From: Gammaproteobacteria bacterium
Lineage (GTDB): Bacteria; Pseudomonadota; Gammaproteobacteria; Steroidobacterales; Steroidobacteraceae
Direction of reading: 5' to 3'
Length of the DNA stretch: 64,000 nt
Assembly (NCBI GenBank): GCA_025358295.1
Contig: JANYJY010000030.1
Location: 79,098-143,097 of the forward strand
Shown here: in pieces, positions 1 through 9,935 of the stretch
How the letters are laid out: the number at the start of each line of letters is the position of its first letter
How positions within the stretch are numbered: the stretch's first letter is position 1
Program-made: the position numbers and the translations under genes
The notes under the pieces: generated by a model
Database searches by the model: none
The model's input: the letters and a program-made list of their open reading frames with translations, nothing else
Told to the model about the DNA's origin: nothing

Positions 1-234
1 GGCATGCGCGAGCTGCGCGCGGTCCATGCCGAGATCACGTTGTAGTTCCTCGTATCCAGGCCGCAGCGGATGAAAGGCAATGCCGGCCGCTTCGACTTTG
101 CCCCGATAGGTTGGGGCGCAGGCAATGACCACCGTCATTCCTCGATCGCGCAATTCGCGCCCCAATGCGATGAACGGGTGCAGGTCGCCCAACGAACCCA
201 CGGTGGCAAGGACAATTTTGTAGGTCGAAGCGAT
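1..234 (-). CDS. GT1-like glycosyltransferase, N-terminal part (runs off left edge)
   Basis: The reverse strand encodes the first Rossmann half of a nucleotide-sugar glycosyltransferase of the UDP-glucuronosyl/sterol-glucosyltransferase type. The visible N-terminus reads YKIVLATVGSLGDLHPF, then an LGRELRDRGM helix and VVIACAP strand. This family (GT1) moves sugars onto lipids or small molecules in the cytoplasm; the acceptor cannot be judged from 78 residues. There is an in-frame TAA just upstream and no ATG, GTG or TTG before the beta-1 strand. The likeliest start is ATC at 234, nine bases after AAGGA. A GTG at 201 would cut off beta-1. The C-terminal half is outside the window. Confidence 0.75.
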   Translation of the reverse strand, partial: MASTYKIVLATVGSLGDLHPFIALGRELRDRGMTVVIACAPTYRGKVEAAGIAFHPLRPGYEELQRDLGMDRAQLAHA

Positions 235-350
235 GCTCCGGCTTCCTTATTTAAGCTGAACTATGACGCGTTTGCAGAATCTGGTTATAGTCTGAGACCG
301 CCCGGTAGTCCTCGATCACGCGTGCGTGCCTGGGGTTGGGCCCGACTGTG

Positions 351-1682
351 ATGAAGTGTGAAGTTGTGTCAAACGAATCAATATACCCCGATCAATCTGC
401 GCAGGAACGTGGGCCCCTAGCTTTCATCCGCCGACACTGGATTGGACTGCTCGTCGCCCTCGTTGTTCTGCTGCTGCTGATGGGATTGTTCAGATACATC
501 CACAATAAGCAGCCGGTGGCGGACCCGGCAGGCCGTGGACCGGGCGGCCAGAACGGCCCTGTGGCCGTTGCCGTTGCCACCGCCGCTTCCGGCGATATCC
601 AGCTGCGCATCCCCGCTCTGGGCACCGTCACGCCGCTGGCCAGCGTGATAGTCAGAACCCAAATCAATGGAGTCATGCAAAAGATCCTATTCACGGAAGG
701 CCAGACCGTGCATCAGGGCGACTCCCTGGCGCAGATCGACGCCCGCCCCTCCCAGGCCGCCCTACAACAGATGCAGGGTAATCTGCGCCGCGACCAGGCG
801 CTGCTGGCGGACGCCAAGCTGAATCTGCAGCGCTACGAGGGGCTGGTTAAGGAGGACTCCATCGCCCAGCAGCAACTCGATACGCAACGGGCCTTGGTCG
901 ATCAGTACAAGGGCACCATCGAGTCGGACCAGGGCCAGGTGAAAACCGCCGAGGTCAATCTGACCTACACGCACATCATCGCGCCGGTCACCGGCCGCGT
1001 CGGTTTGCGGCAGGTCGATCAGGGCAATTACGTCACGCCGGGAGATACCAACGGAATCGTCGTCATCAATCAGCTGCAGCCCATCACGGTGATCTTCTCC
1101 ATTCCGGAGGACCACGTGCCGGCGCTGATGCGGCGCTTGCATGGGGGACCGGCAATGACGGTCGAGGCCTATGACCGCACCAACAGTGCCAAGCTCGCGG
1201 ACGGCAAGCTGCTCACTGTCGACAATGAAATCGACGTCACCACCGGCACGGTCAAGCTGCGCGCGCAATTCGAGAACGCGGACGGTGCGCTGTTCCCGAA
1301 TCAATTCGTCAACATCCAATTGCTCCAGGACGTGCTGCGAAATCAGATCATCATGCCCAATGCAGCGGTGCGCCGTGGCGCCCCTAACGGGGTCGTGGGC
1401 ACCTTCGTTTACGTTGTGGACGCAAACCACAAAGCGCAAGTCAGACCCGTGACCCTGGGCGTGGTGGACGGCGAGCGCGTCGTCGTCACACAAGGGCTAA
1501 GCGTCGGCGAACTAGTGGTCACGCAAGGCGGCGACCGCCTGCGCGAAGGGGCGGACGTGCTGTTGCCGGGCGCGCAGGCGACGTCGGCGACGGGTTATGC
1601 GGACGCCCCAGCCGGCACCACCAAGCCCGCAACGCCGGGTCAGCCCGGCTCTCGCCGAACTCACGCCAAGCCGCCACAATGA
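351..1682 (+). CDS. RND efflux periplasmic adaptor (MdtA-like)
   Basis: A membrane-fusion protein of about 443 residues that links the inner-membrane permeases to the outer-membrane channel. It has one N-terminal membrane anchor ([19 protein letters not shown]), a barrel-sandwich/lipoyl half ending at GTVTPLASV, an alpha-hairpin around [14 protein letters not shown], then the second half with [21 protein letters not shown], which is the typical adaptor signature. The tail is Pro/Thr-rich. It is the first gene of a tight adaptor-permease-permease-channel operon, the MdtABC arrangement. The start is uncertain: ATG at 351 is used, but a TTG at 336 or GTG at 366 is possible because no site has a strong Shine-Dalgarno sequence. 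Confidence 0.9.
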   Translation: MKCEVVSNESIYPDQSAQERGPLAFIRRHWIGLLVALVVLLLLMGLFRYIHNKQPVADPAGRGPGGQNGPVAVAVATAASGDIQLRIPALGTVTPLASVIVRTQINGVMQKILFTEGQTVHQGDSLAQIDARPSQAALQQMQGNLRRDQALLADAKLNLQRYEGLVKEDSIAQQQLDTQRALVDQYKGTIESDQGQVKTAEVNLTYTHIIAPVTGRVGLRQVDQGNYVTPGDTNGIVVINQLQPITVIFSIPEDHVPALMRRLHGGPAMTVEAYDRTNSAKLADGKLLTVDNEIDVTTGTVKLRAQFENADGALFPNQFVNIQLLQDVLRNQIIMPNAAVRRGAPNGVVGTFVYVVDANHKAQVRPVTLGVVDGERVVVTQGLSVGELVVTQGGDRLREGADVLLPGAQATSATGYADAPAGTTKPATPGQPGSRRTHAKPPQ

Positions 1683-1704
1683 AGGCGATCGCGGCCACCA
1701 GGTC

Positions 1705-4700
1705 ATGAACCCGTCGCGGCTGTTCATTCTGCGTCCGGTTGCGACCACCCTGCTCATGGTCGCCATCCTGATTGTGGGTGCGATCGCCTACTTTCAACTA
1801 CCTCTGTCGGCGCTTCCCGAAGTAGCCTATCCGACCATTCAGGTGCAGACGTTCTATCCCGGCGCCAGCCCGGAGGTCATCACCTCGGCCATTACTGCGC
1901 CGCTGGAAAAGCAATTCGGCCAAATGCCGGGCCTGAATCAAATGTCCTCGACGAGTTCCGCCGGCGCGTCGGTCATCACCCTGCAATTCAATCTGAGTCT
2001 CGCCATTGACGTGGCCGAACAACAGGTTCAAGCCGCGATCAGCGCGTCGCAGAACCTGCTGCCGCAAGATCTGCCCGCGCCGCCGATCTACGCCAAGGTC
2101 AATCCCGCCGATGCGCCAGTGTTGATCTTGGGATTGACGTCGAAGGTGATGCCCCTCACCGAGGTTGAGGATCTTGCCGACACGCGCATTGCGCAGAAAA
2201 TCTCACAGATCAAAGGCGTCGGTGTGGTCAGCATCAGCGGCGGGCAGCGCCCCGCGGTGCGCGTGGTGGCGAACCCGCGCGCAATGGCGGCGTATGGCCT
2301 CAATCTTGATGATCTGCGCACGACCATCAACAACGCCAATCAGAACGGGCCGAAAGGTACTTTGGATGGCCCGAGCACCGCCTACACCGTCAATACCAAC
2401 GATCAGATCAGAAACGCGGAGGACTACGGCAATGTTGTGGTCGCCTATAAGAACGGCGCCGCGGTCCGTCTCAAGGAAGTGGCCGAGTTGGTTTCCGGCG
2501 CCGAGAACGCCAAGCTCGGCGGCTGGATGAACTCCCTGCCCGCGCTCATTCTGAATGTGCAGCGTCAGCCGGGCGCGAATGTGGTTGACGTGGTCAACAG
2601 GATTCACGGTCTGCTGCCCGCTCTGCAAGCCTCTCTCCCGGCCGGCGTGGATCTCGCCATCCTCACCGATCGCACGACGACCATCAGAGCGTCGGTCACC
2701 GACGTGCAATTCGAACTGGTCCTGTCCGTGATTCTGGTGGTGCTGGTGATCTATGTGTTTCTGCGCAACGTACCGGCAACCATCATCCCCAGCTTGTCCG
2801 TTCCGCTGTCCCTCATAGGAACGTTCGCCGTCATGTATCTCGCGAATTTCAGTTTGAACAATTTGTCGCTGATGGCATTGACCATCGCCACGGGCTTCGT
2901 GGTCGATGATGCCATCGTCATGATCGAAAACATCGCACGCTACATCGAGCTCGGCGAGACACCGCTCGAAGCCGCCCTGAAGGGCGCCGGGCAGATCGGC
3001 TTCACCATCATTTCGCTGACCGTTTCCTTGATCGCCGTGCTCATTCCTCTGCTCTTCATGCAGGACGTGGTCGGACGCCTGTTTCGCGAATTCGCCGTGA
3101 CGCTGGCGGTCACTATTCTCATTTCCGCGGTGGTCTCTCTGACCCTCGTGCCCATGATGTGCGCCAAACTTCTCAAGCAACGACCGCCGGGAGAGCACGC
3201 CGACCTCGAGGCGGCGCGCTGGTTCAGCGCCGTGGTCGAATGGTACGGCCGCAAATTGACCTGGGTGCTGGATCACCAAAAATTGACCATGTGGGTAGCC
3301 ACTGGGACCGTGGTATTGACGGCGATTCTCTATATCTTGATCCCCAAGGGATTCTTCCCTGAGCAGGATACCGGACTCATTCAGGGCGTGTCCGACGCCG
3401 GTGAGTCGATCTCCTATCATGCGATGGCTGCGCGCCAGCAAGAACTTGCGGCCATCATTCTCAAGGATCCGGAGGTACTCAGCCTGTCTTCCTACATCGG
3501 TGTCGACGGAAACAATGTCACTCTGAACAGCGGGCGGTTTTTGATCAATTTGAAACCCCGTGGCGTACGCAGCTCCAGTGCGGCAGATACCATTCGCCGT
3601 TTGCGTCAGGAGACCGCCGACATCGCAGGCATCACCCTATACATGCAGCCCGTTCAGGATCTCACTCTCGATAACACGGTCAGCCGCACCCAATATCAAT
3701 TCACCCTGGAAAGCGCTGATGCCGCCGCATTGTCCGAATGGACCCCCAAACTGCTGACGGCGCTCCGTCAGCGGCCCGAACTCGCGGACGTCGTCAGCAA
3801 CCAGCAGGACGATGGGCTCGCGGCCTATGTCACCATCGATCGCGACAGCGCGGCTCGGCTCGGCATCAGTGTCGGCACGGTCGATAACGCGCTGTACGAC
3901 GCCTTCGGCCAACGTATCGTGTCCACGATCTTCACTCAGTCGAATCAGTATCGCGTCATCTTGGAGGCGGATCCGGCCTCATATCAATCCGTGGACTCGC
4001 TCGCCTCCATTTACGTGCCCTCGTCGGGCGGCGGCCAGGTGCCGTTGTCGGCCATCGCCAAGGTGGACGTGCAAACTCGGCCGCTTCTAATCAACCACCT
4101 GGCTCAATTTCCGGCCACTACAATATCCTTCAACCTGGCGCCCGGTGCCTCGCTTGGCGCCGGTGTTTCGGCCATCGAGAGCGCTGAGCAAGGGCTCGGC
4201 ATGCCAAGCAGCATCCGCACCACCTTTCAAGGCGCGGCACTCGCCTTTCGCAGCAACCTATCGAACGAGCTCTTGTTGCTGGTGGCCGCGGTGTTGGTCA
4301 TGTACATCGTTCTCGGTGTGCTTTACGAGAGCTTTATTCATCCCATCACCATTCTCTCGACCCTGCCGTCGGCGGGCATCGGCGCGCTGCTCGCGCTCAT
4401 GCTTGCAGGCGATGATCTGACCGTCATTGCGGTGATCGGCATCATCCTGCTGATCGGCATCGTGAAGAAAAACGCGATTCTGATGATCGATTTTGCCGTC
4501 GTTGCACAGCGCGATGAGGGCCTCTCGCCGCGCGATGCGATCTACAAAGCATGCTTGCTGCGCTTTCGCCCGATATTGATGACCACGGTTGCGGCAATAT
4601 TCGGTGCCCTGCCCCTGATGTTCGGCACGGGCACGGGCTCTGAATTGCGCCATCCGCTCGGCATCAGCATCGTCGGCGGATTGCTGGTGAGCCAGGTGCT

Positions 4701-4815
4701 GACGCTGTTCACCACGCCGGTGATCTACCTGGCATTCGACCGGATGGCAATGCGGATCCGCGGACCCGCGCCGGGCGCCGAGGGCGAGAAGGCGCTTGCG
4801 GAGAATCCGGCATGA
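1705..4815 (+). CDS. RND efflux permease, MdtB-like
   Basis: Inner-membrane proton/drug antiporter of the HAE-RND family, 1036 residues, the usual length. It begins [20 protein letters not shown], the classic MdtB/MdtC start. The TM4 proton-relay Asp pair is present in [17 protein letters not shown]. Two large periplasmic loops follow TM1 and TM7 ([12 protein letters not shown] marks the second). [14 protein letters not shown] marks TM10/11. The reading frame stays open upstream to 1597, but the family start is the ATG at 1705. Its stop overlaps the next start by four bases (ATGA), which implies translational coupling with the second permease. In MdtABC the two permeases form a hetero-trimer; that is assumed here by analogy. 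Substrate not deducible. Confidence 0.93.
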   Translation: MNPSRLFILRPVATTLLMVAILIVGAIAYFQLPLSALPEVAYPTIQVQTFYPGASPEVITSAITAPLEKQFGQMPGLNQMSSTSSAGASVITLQFNLSLAIDVAEQQVQAAISASQNLLPQDLPAPPIYAKVNPADAPVLILGLTSKVMPLTEVEDLADTRIAQKISQIKGVGVVSISGGQRPAVRVVANPRAMAAYGLNLDDLRTTINNANQNGPKGTLDGPSTAYTVNTNDQIRNAEDYGNVVVAYKNGAAVRLKEVAELVSGAENAKLGGWMNSLPALILNVQRQPGANVVDVVNRIHGLLPALQASLPAGVDLAILTDRTTTIRASVTDVQFELVLSVILVVLVIYVFLRNVPATIIPSLSVPLSLIGTFAVMYLANFSLNNLSLMALTIATGFVVDDAIVMIENIARYIELGETPLEAALKGAGQIGFTIISLTVSLIAVLIPLLFMQDVVGRLFREFAVTLAVTILISAVVSLTLVPMMCAKLLKQRPPGEHADLEAARWFSAVVEWYGRKLTWVLDHQKLTMWVATGTVVLTAILYILIPKGFFPEQDTGLIQGVSDAGESISYHAMAARQQELAAIILKDPEVLSLSSYIGVDGNNVTLNSGRFLINLKPRGVRSSSAADTIRRLRQETADIAGITLYMQPVQDLTLDNTVSRTQYQFTLESADAAALSEWTPKLLTALRQRPELADVVSNQQDDGLAAYVTIDRDSAARLGISVGTVDNALYDAFGQRIVSTIFTQSNQYRVILEADPASYQSVDSLASIYVPSSGGGQVPLSAIAKVDVQTRPLLINHLAQFPATTISFNLAPGASLGAGVSAIESAEQGLGMPSSIRTTFQGAALAFRSNLSNELLLLVAAVLVMYIVLGVLYESFIHPITILSTLPSAGIGALLALMLAGDDLTVIAVIGIILLIGIVKKNAILMIDFAVVAQRDEGLSPRDAIYKACLLRFRPILMTTVAAIFGALPLMFGTGTGSELRHPLGISIVGGLLVSQVLTLFTTPVIYLAFDRMAMRIRGPAPGAEGEKALAENPA

Positions 4816-7800
4816 GCATTTCCGCCCCCTTCATTCACCGGCCGGTTGCGACCATTTTGTTGACCGTGGGCGTGGCCCTGAGCGGCGGCGTGGCCTTCGT
4901 GTTGCTGCCGGTCGCGCCACTGCCGCGCATCGACGTGCCGGCCATCTTCGTCTCGGCGCAGCTTCCCGGCGCCAGTCCGGAGGTCATGGCAAGCACGGTG
5001 GCGACCCCCTTGGAGCGGCATCTCGGTTCCATCGCCGATGTGGATGACATGACCTCGAACAGTGGCGTCGGCACCTCGAATATTCAAATGACCTTCGGCG
5101 TCGACCGCGACATTGACGGCGCGGCGCGCGACGTGCAGGCCGCCATTGTTGCTGCGCACGCCGACCTGCCTTCTTCGCTGACACGCAATCCGACTTACCG
5201 CAAGCTCAATAGCGCCCTGTTTCCGGTGATGGCAATCGCCATGACCTCGGACGTTCTGACCCAGGGCCAGATCTATGATGCCGCGGATGCCGTCATCTCG
5301 CAGCGGCTGTCGCAGCTGCCAGGGGTTGGCGGAGTCAATGTCAACGGCAGCGCGCTGCCGGCGGTGCGTGTCGAGATCAATCCGCTGTCACTGTCCAAGT
5401 ACGGCATCGGCCTGCAGGACGTTCGCGCCGCGATTTCCAACTCGAATGCCAATGCCCCGAAAGGGGCGATCGAATCCGATTCGCTGCACTACCAGATCTA
5501 TACCAACGACAATGCCCGCGACGCCGGGCCCTACCGCAGCCTGATCATTGCTATTCGCCATGGCGCGACGGTACGGCTTGGCGACGTCGCCACGGTCTTG
5601 GACATGCAGGACGGCGCAACCGAAAACGTCCGCACATACGGCCTTTACAATGGCAAACCGGCGGTATTCGTCACGGTATTTCAGCAACCCGGCGCCAATG
5701 TCATCGAGATGATCGATGCGGTAAAAGCTGAGCTGCCGTTGCTCAAGAGCTCGATCGACCCAAAGATCGATCTAGTGGTGACCTTCGATCGGTCGATCAC
5801 CATCCGGGCCTCGCTGCGCCAGGTGGAACAGACCTTGATGCTGGCTGTGGCCATGGTCATTCTCGTCGTTTATATTTTCTTGAATAGCTATCGCGCGGCG
5901 CTGGTGCCCGCCATGGTCGTGCCGGTTTCACTGATCGGCACTTTCGGCGCCATGTATTTGCTGGGCTACACACTCGATAATTTCTCCTTGATGGCGCTCA
6001 CCGTCGCCACCGGCTTCGTCGTCGATGACGCCATCGTGGTCATGGAGAACACTACGCGGCACATCGAGGCGGGCATGACGCGCATGAGTGCCGCACTGCT
6101 CGGCGCTCGCGAAGTGGGATTCACCGTCGTATCCATGAGCCTGTCGCTGGTGGCGGTATTCATTCCCTTCATGTTCGCCGGTGGCATCGTCGGCAAGATA
6201 TTCCGCGAGTTCACGGTGACTTTGTCGGTCTCGATCCTCATCTCCCTGGTAATTTCGCTGACGACGACTCCGATGATGTGTTCTTTGTTGCTGAAGCGCG
6301 CAGACAAGACCACGGCCTCGCGCTTCGGGCAGGCATTCGAGCGAGCCTTCGCGCGTCTGCGCGGCAACTATGAGAGGACGCTCGATTGGGCGCTCGATCA
6401 CCGGCGTACGATGATCCTATTGCTGTACGCGACCATAGGACTGAATATCTATCTCTATTGGGCGATTCCCAAGGGGTTTTTCCCGCAACAGGATACCGGG
6501 CAGCTGCAAGGCGGCATTCGCGGTGATGCGTCCAGCTCGTTTCAATTGATGAAAGGCAAATTGCGAGAGGTAGCCGCCATCATCCAGGCGGACCCGGCGG
6601 TGAATACGGTGACGGGGTCCGTCGGCGGAGGTGGCTTCGGACCGTCGGGCGGCGGCGGCGCCAATGCCAATGTCACCATCGCACTGAAGCCGCTGGCGCA
6701 GCGGCGCATCTCTGCGGATCAGATCATCGCCCGCTTGCGTCCAAAATTGAATCGAGTGCAGGGAGTCTCTGTGTTTCTGCAGGCCGTGCAAGACATCGGC
6801 GGCGGCGGCCGTTCGGCGAACTCACAATACCAATACACCTTGCTCGGCGACGATTTGGCTGAGGTGCGCAGCTGGTCCCAGAAGCTGCGACTGGCCCTGC
6901 AGGACATGCCCGAGGTCACGGATGTGGACACGGATTTGCAGCCCGGCGGATTGGAAACCGATCTCATCGTCGATCGCGACAGTGCGTCGCGCTTGGGACT
7001 CACCGAAATACAGATCGATAATGCGTTGGGCGACGCCTTTGCGCAGGCGCAGGTCTCGACCATTTACAATCCCTTCAGCCCACAGCAATACCACGTTGTA
7101 ATGGAAGTGGCGCCCGAATTTTTGCAGAACCCCGAGATTCTGAAACAATTGTACGTCAGCACGTCGGGCGGCGCGGTCAGCGGAACCCAGGCCACTCAGG
7201 CCGTTGCCGGCACCACCGTACTCAAGACCTCGGGATCCGCGGCTTCCGCCAGCGCGGCCATCGCGGCAGACACGGCACGCAATCTGGCGGCGAATTCCCT
7301 GGCCAACGCGGGCCGCGGCAACACCTCCACCGGATCCGCCGTCAGCATTTCACAGGAAACCGTGGTGCCTTTCTCTGCATTCAGTCACTTTACGACCGGA
7401 ACGACGCCGGTGAGCGTCAACCATACGGGAACATCGGTTTCGACGGCCATCTCGTTCAACTTGCCAGAAGGAATCGCGCTGAAAACAGCGCTGGATGCGA
7501 TTGACAGAAAAATGACGGCAATCCATGTGCCGGTGGACATCAGAGGCGGAACCTATGGGACCGCGCGACTCTTTCAACAGAGCAACAGCAACACACCGCT
7601 GATGATTGCGGCCGCGCTGGTGGCTATTTACGTGGTGCTGGGCATGCTCTACGAGAGCTATAGTCAGCCGCTGACCATTCTGTCTACCCTCCCGTCCGCC
7701 GGCGTGGGGGCGCTGCTGGCATTGATGGCCACGGGAACGGAGTTCAGTCTCATTGCTTTCTTGGGTATTCTGCTGCTGATCGGCATCGTCAAGAAGAACG

Positions 7801-8141
7801 CCATCATGATGGTTGATTTTGCGCTCGACGCCGAACGCAGTCTTGGCATGGATCCGCGTGCCGCCATCGCGCATGCCTGCAGCCTCAGATTCCGCCCCAT
7901 CATGATGACCACTTGCGCGGCCATCGCCGGCGCGCTGCCGCTCGCGATCGCGTCCGGCGACGGCACGGAAATGCGCCGCCCGTTAGGCATTGCCATCGTC
8001 GGCGGCCTCATCGTCAGTCAGCTTCTCACCGTCTATACGACTCCCGTGGTGTACTTGTACGTGCATCGCTATTGGAAACACTTGAAACAGGGTAAGTACT
8101 CAGCCGGTCCCGGACTTGAGCTCATCGGAGCAGGTACATGA
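4812..8141 (+). CDS. RND efflux permease, MdtC-like, with a low-complexity insertion
   Basis: Second HAE-RND permease, paralogous to the upstream gene, 1109 residues. It shows the same landmarks: [17 protein letters not shown] at the start, [17 protein letters not shown] for the proton relay, [13 protein letters not shown] before the second periplasmic loop, and [16 protein letters not shown] near TM11. It is about 70 residues longer than its partner because of an Ala/Ser/Thr/Gly-rich stretch at about residues 785-850 in the second periplasmic loop, where the paralogue has only a short SSGGGQ turn. A glycine-rich loop at [12 protein letters not shown] is also extended. Its stop overlaps the next gene by four bases. 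Confidence 0.92.
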   Translation: MSISAPFIHRPVATILLTVGVALSGGVAFVLLPVAPLPRIDVPAIFVSAQLPGASPEVMASTVATPLERHLGSIADVDDMTSNSGVGTSNIQMTFGVDRDIDGAARDVQAAIVAAHADLPSSLTRNPTYRKLNSALFPVMAIAMTSDVLTQGQIYDAADAVISQRLSQLPGVGGVNVNGSALPAVRVEINPLSLSKYGIGLQDVRAAISNSNANAPKGAIESDSLHYQIYTNDNARDAGPYRSLIIAIRHGATVRLGDVATVLDMQDGATENVRTYGLYNGKPAVFVTVFQQPGANVIEMIDAVKAELPLLKSSIDPKIDLVVTFDRSITIRASLRQVEQTLMLAVAMVILVVYIFLNSYRAALVPAMVVPVSLIGTFGAMYLLGYTLDNFSLMALTVATGFVVDDAIVVMENTTRHIEAGMTRMSAALLGAREVGFTVVSMSLSLVAVFIPFMFAGGIVGKIFREFTVTLSVSILISLVISLTTTPMMCSLLLKRADKTTASRFGQAFERAFARLRGNYERTLDWALDHRRTMILLLYATIGLNIYLYWAIPKGFFPQQDTGQLQGGIRGDASSSFQLMKGKLREVAAIIQADPAVNTVTGSVGGGGFGPSGGGGANANVTIALKPLAQRRISADQIIARLRPKLNRVQGVSVFLQAVQDIGGGGRSANSQYQYTLLGDDLAEVRSWSQKLRLALQDMPEVTDVDTDLQPGGLETDLIVDRDSASRLGLTEIQIDNALGDAFAQAQVSTIYNPFSPQQYHVVMEVAPEFLQNPEILKQLYVSTSGGAVSGTQATQAVAGTTVLKTSGSAASASAAIAADTARNLAANSLANAGRGNTSTGSAVSISQETVVPFSAFSHFTTGTTPVSVNHTGTSVSTAISFNLPEGIALKTALDAIDRKMTAIHVPVDIRGGTYGTARLFQQSNSNTPLMIAAALVAIYVVLGMLYESYSQPLTILSTLPSAGVGALLALMATGTEFSLIAFLGILLLIGIVKKNAIMMVDFALDAERSLGMDPRAAIAHACSLRFRPIMMTTCAAIAGALPLAIASGDGTEMRRPLGIAIVGGLIVSQLLTVYTTPVVYLYVHRYWKHLKQGKYSAGPGLELIGAGT

Positions 8142-9565
8142 GTCGACGCGTTCAAAGCGTTGCGTGCGTGCGGGCCGCTCGACTGGCGTGCGCGGCGATG
8201 GGGATTTCCATGGCCGCGGCCTGTGCCGTGGGCCCCGACTACCAGCGACCCAAGGTCGATTCCGCCGCGAATTACAAGGAAGTCGGCGACTGGAAACCCA
8301 GCGAGCCGAGCGATGCCTTCAGCCGCGGTCCGTGGTGGGAGGTCTACAAGGACGACGCGCTCAACCAGCTTGAAGTGAGGATCGACATTTCAAACGAAAA
8401 CGTCAAAGCTGCAGCCGCTGCGTTCGCTCAGGCACGCGCCCTGGTGGCGCAGGCGCGCGCAGGCTATTGGCCTACCGTCGGTGTCAGTGCGGGGCGCCAG
8501 CGCGGAGCGGCCGCCGGCGGACCCACCTTGACCACCGATAGTGCGGGAGTGTCGGGAAATTGGGACCTGGACATCTGGGGCCGGATTCGCCGCTCGACCG
8601 AGAGCAACCGCGCATCCGCGCAAGCCAGCGCGGCTGCTCTGGCGGCGGCCCGCCTCTCGGCGCAGGCAGCGCTAGCCATCGATTATTTCGAGTTGCGCGC
8701 GCAGGACCAACTGCAAAAGCTGCTGGACGATACGGTGGTGGCAGAACAATTGTCCTTGCGTATCGCGGAGAACCGCTACAAATTCGGCGTGGCCGCCAGA
8801 GCCGATGTGGTCAGCGCGCAGGCACAGCTGCTGTCCAGTCAGGCCCAGCAGGTGAACGCGAAAATTCAGCGTGCCGTGCTCGAACACGCCGTCGCCGTGC
8901 TGATCGGCCAGCAGCCCGCTCAATTCTCCGTGAGCGCTTCATCCATGCGCACCGACGTGCCCACCGTGCCCGCGGGTATTCCGTCCACTCTGCTCGAGCG
9001 GCGACCGGATGTGGCCGAAGCGGAGCGCAAGGTCGCAGCGGCCAACGCCCAGATCGGCGTGGCGAAGGCCGCTTATTTTCCAAGCCTGACATTGTCGGGC
9101 TCGGACGCCTACTCGGCTCATGCCTGGTCGCATTTGTTCAGCCTGCCGAATCGTGTCTGGTCACTGGGGCCGCAACTTGCCGAGACATTGATTGACGGCG
9201 GATTGCGCCGCGCCCAGGTTGCCCAGGCGCGCGCGGCGTACGACATCAGCGTCGACAACTATCGTCAGACGGTGCTGACAGGCTTCCAACAAGTCGAGGA
9301 CCAGATCGTAACGTTGCGCGTGCTGGAACAGCAGGCGGTCATCGAAGACGCCGCGGTTGCCGCCGCCAGAGAAGCGGAAAAGCTCACTCTCAACCAGTAC
9401 AAGGCCGGGACCGTTCCCTACAGCAGCGTGATCAGTGCGCAAACCGCCCGCCTCAGCGCGGAACAGACCGCTCTCGCCGTCCTATCGAGCCGCTTGCAAT
9501 CCAGCGTGGCGCTGATCGAAGCCGTCGGCGGCGGCTGGGACGCCTCGCAGCGGCCCCTGCCTTAA
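8138..9565 (+). CDS. Outer-membrane efflux lipoprotein, NodT/OprM type
   Basis: TolC-like channel of 475 residues that would complete the tripartite pump. The N-terminus carries a signal peptide with a lipobox ending at Cys29 (SMAAACAVGPDY), and the AVGPDYQRP sequence after the Cys is typical of NodT/OprM lipoproteins. Two outer-membrane efflux repeats follow. Markers are WDLDIWGRIRR, ENRYKFGVAARADVVSAQAQL, LLERRPDVAEAERKVAAANAQIGVAKA and LNQYKAGTVPYSSVI. It is the last gene of the operon and is translationally coupled to the upstream permease. A hairpin covers the stop codon. Confidence 0.93.
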   Translation: MSRRVQSVACVRAARLACAAMGISMAAACAVGPDYQRPKVDSAANYKEVGDWKPSEPSDAFSRGPWWEVYKDDALNQLEVRIDISNENVKAAAAAFAQARALVAQARAGYWPTVGVSAGRQRGAAAGGPTLTTDSAGVSGNWDLDIWGRIRRSTESNRASAQASAAALAAARLSAQAALAIDYFELRAQDQLQKLLDDTVVAEQLSLRIAENRYKFGVAARADVVSAQAQLLSSQAQQVNAKIQRAVLEHAVAVLIGQQPAQFSVSASSMRTDVPTVPAGIPSTLLERRPDVAEAERKVAAANAQIGVAKAAYFPSLTLSGSDAYSAHAWSHLFSLPNRVWSLGPQLAETLIDGGLRRAQVAQARAAYDISVDNYRQTVLTGFQQVEDQIVTLRVLEQQAVIEDAAVAAAREAEKLTLNQYKAGTVPYSSVISAQTARLSAEQTALAVLSSRLQSSVALIEAVGGGWDASQRPLP

Positions 9566-9580
9566 CGCAGGGACCGCTGC
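9547..9580. terminator. Stem-loop spanning the stop codon of the efflux operon
   Basis: GCAGCGGCCCCTGC pairs with GCAGGGACCGCTGC (14-bp arms, one mismatch) around a CTTAAC loop that contains the TAA stop. It sits between convergent genes and could stop transcription from either side or protect the mRNA 3' end. No immediate U-run follows on either strand, so intrinsic termination is only tentative. Confidence 0.4.
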
Positions 9581-9597
9581 TTGAAGAGCGTCGAAAG

Positions 9598-9843
9598 TCA
9601 GGCCTTTTTGATCAGACGAGTGATCCACACCAGTATCACTGCGCCGATGAACGCGACGACGATCGAGCCGATCAGGCCGCCTCCCTGGGCAAGGCCTAGC
9701 ATGCCGAACAGCCAGCCGCCGACCAATCCTCCCAGCAAGCCAAGAATGATATCTACGACAATGCCGTAGCCACCACCCTTCATGACCTTGCCGGCCAACC
9801 AACCAGCAACCAAGCCAACCACAATCCAGACGATGAAGTTCAT
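9598..9843 (-). CDS. GlsB/YeaQ/YmgE family small membrane protein
   Basis: An 81-residue, glycine-rich inner-membrane protein with three predicted membrane segments (FIVWIVVGLVAGWLAG, IVVDIILGLLGGLVGGWLFGMLG, LIGSIVVAFIGAVILVWI) and a basic C-terminus (RLIKKA). Length and the AGWLAGKVMKGGGYG motif match the transglycosylase-associated/GlsB family, commonly stress-induced but of unclear biochemical role. A good ribosome binding site (AGGGGAG) lies before the ATG. It stands alone, convergent with the efflux operon. Confidence 0.9.
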   Translation of the reverse strand: MNFIVWIVVGLVAGWLAGKVMKGGGYGIVVDIILGLLGGLVGGWLFGMLGLAQGGGLIGSIVVAFIGAVILVWITRLIKKA

Positions 9844-9935
9844 GACAACGATCTCCCCTTTGAAGTCCAGTCGAGCGCGTTCGAGTATATGTCCGTGGGT
9901 GAGTATGCGCCGTTCGAGCAGCCAGGGAGACTAGA

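Noticed and set aside
2203..3441. Long reverse-strand frame (412 codons) inside the MdtB-like gene
   Set aside because: It is the antisense of a clear RND permease; composition (His/Asp/Gly-rich) is typical of a shadow frame.
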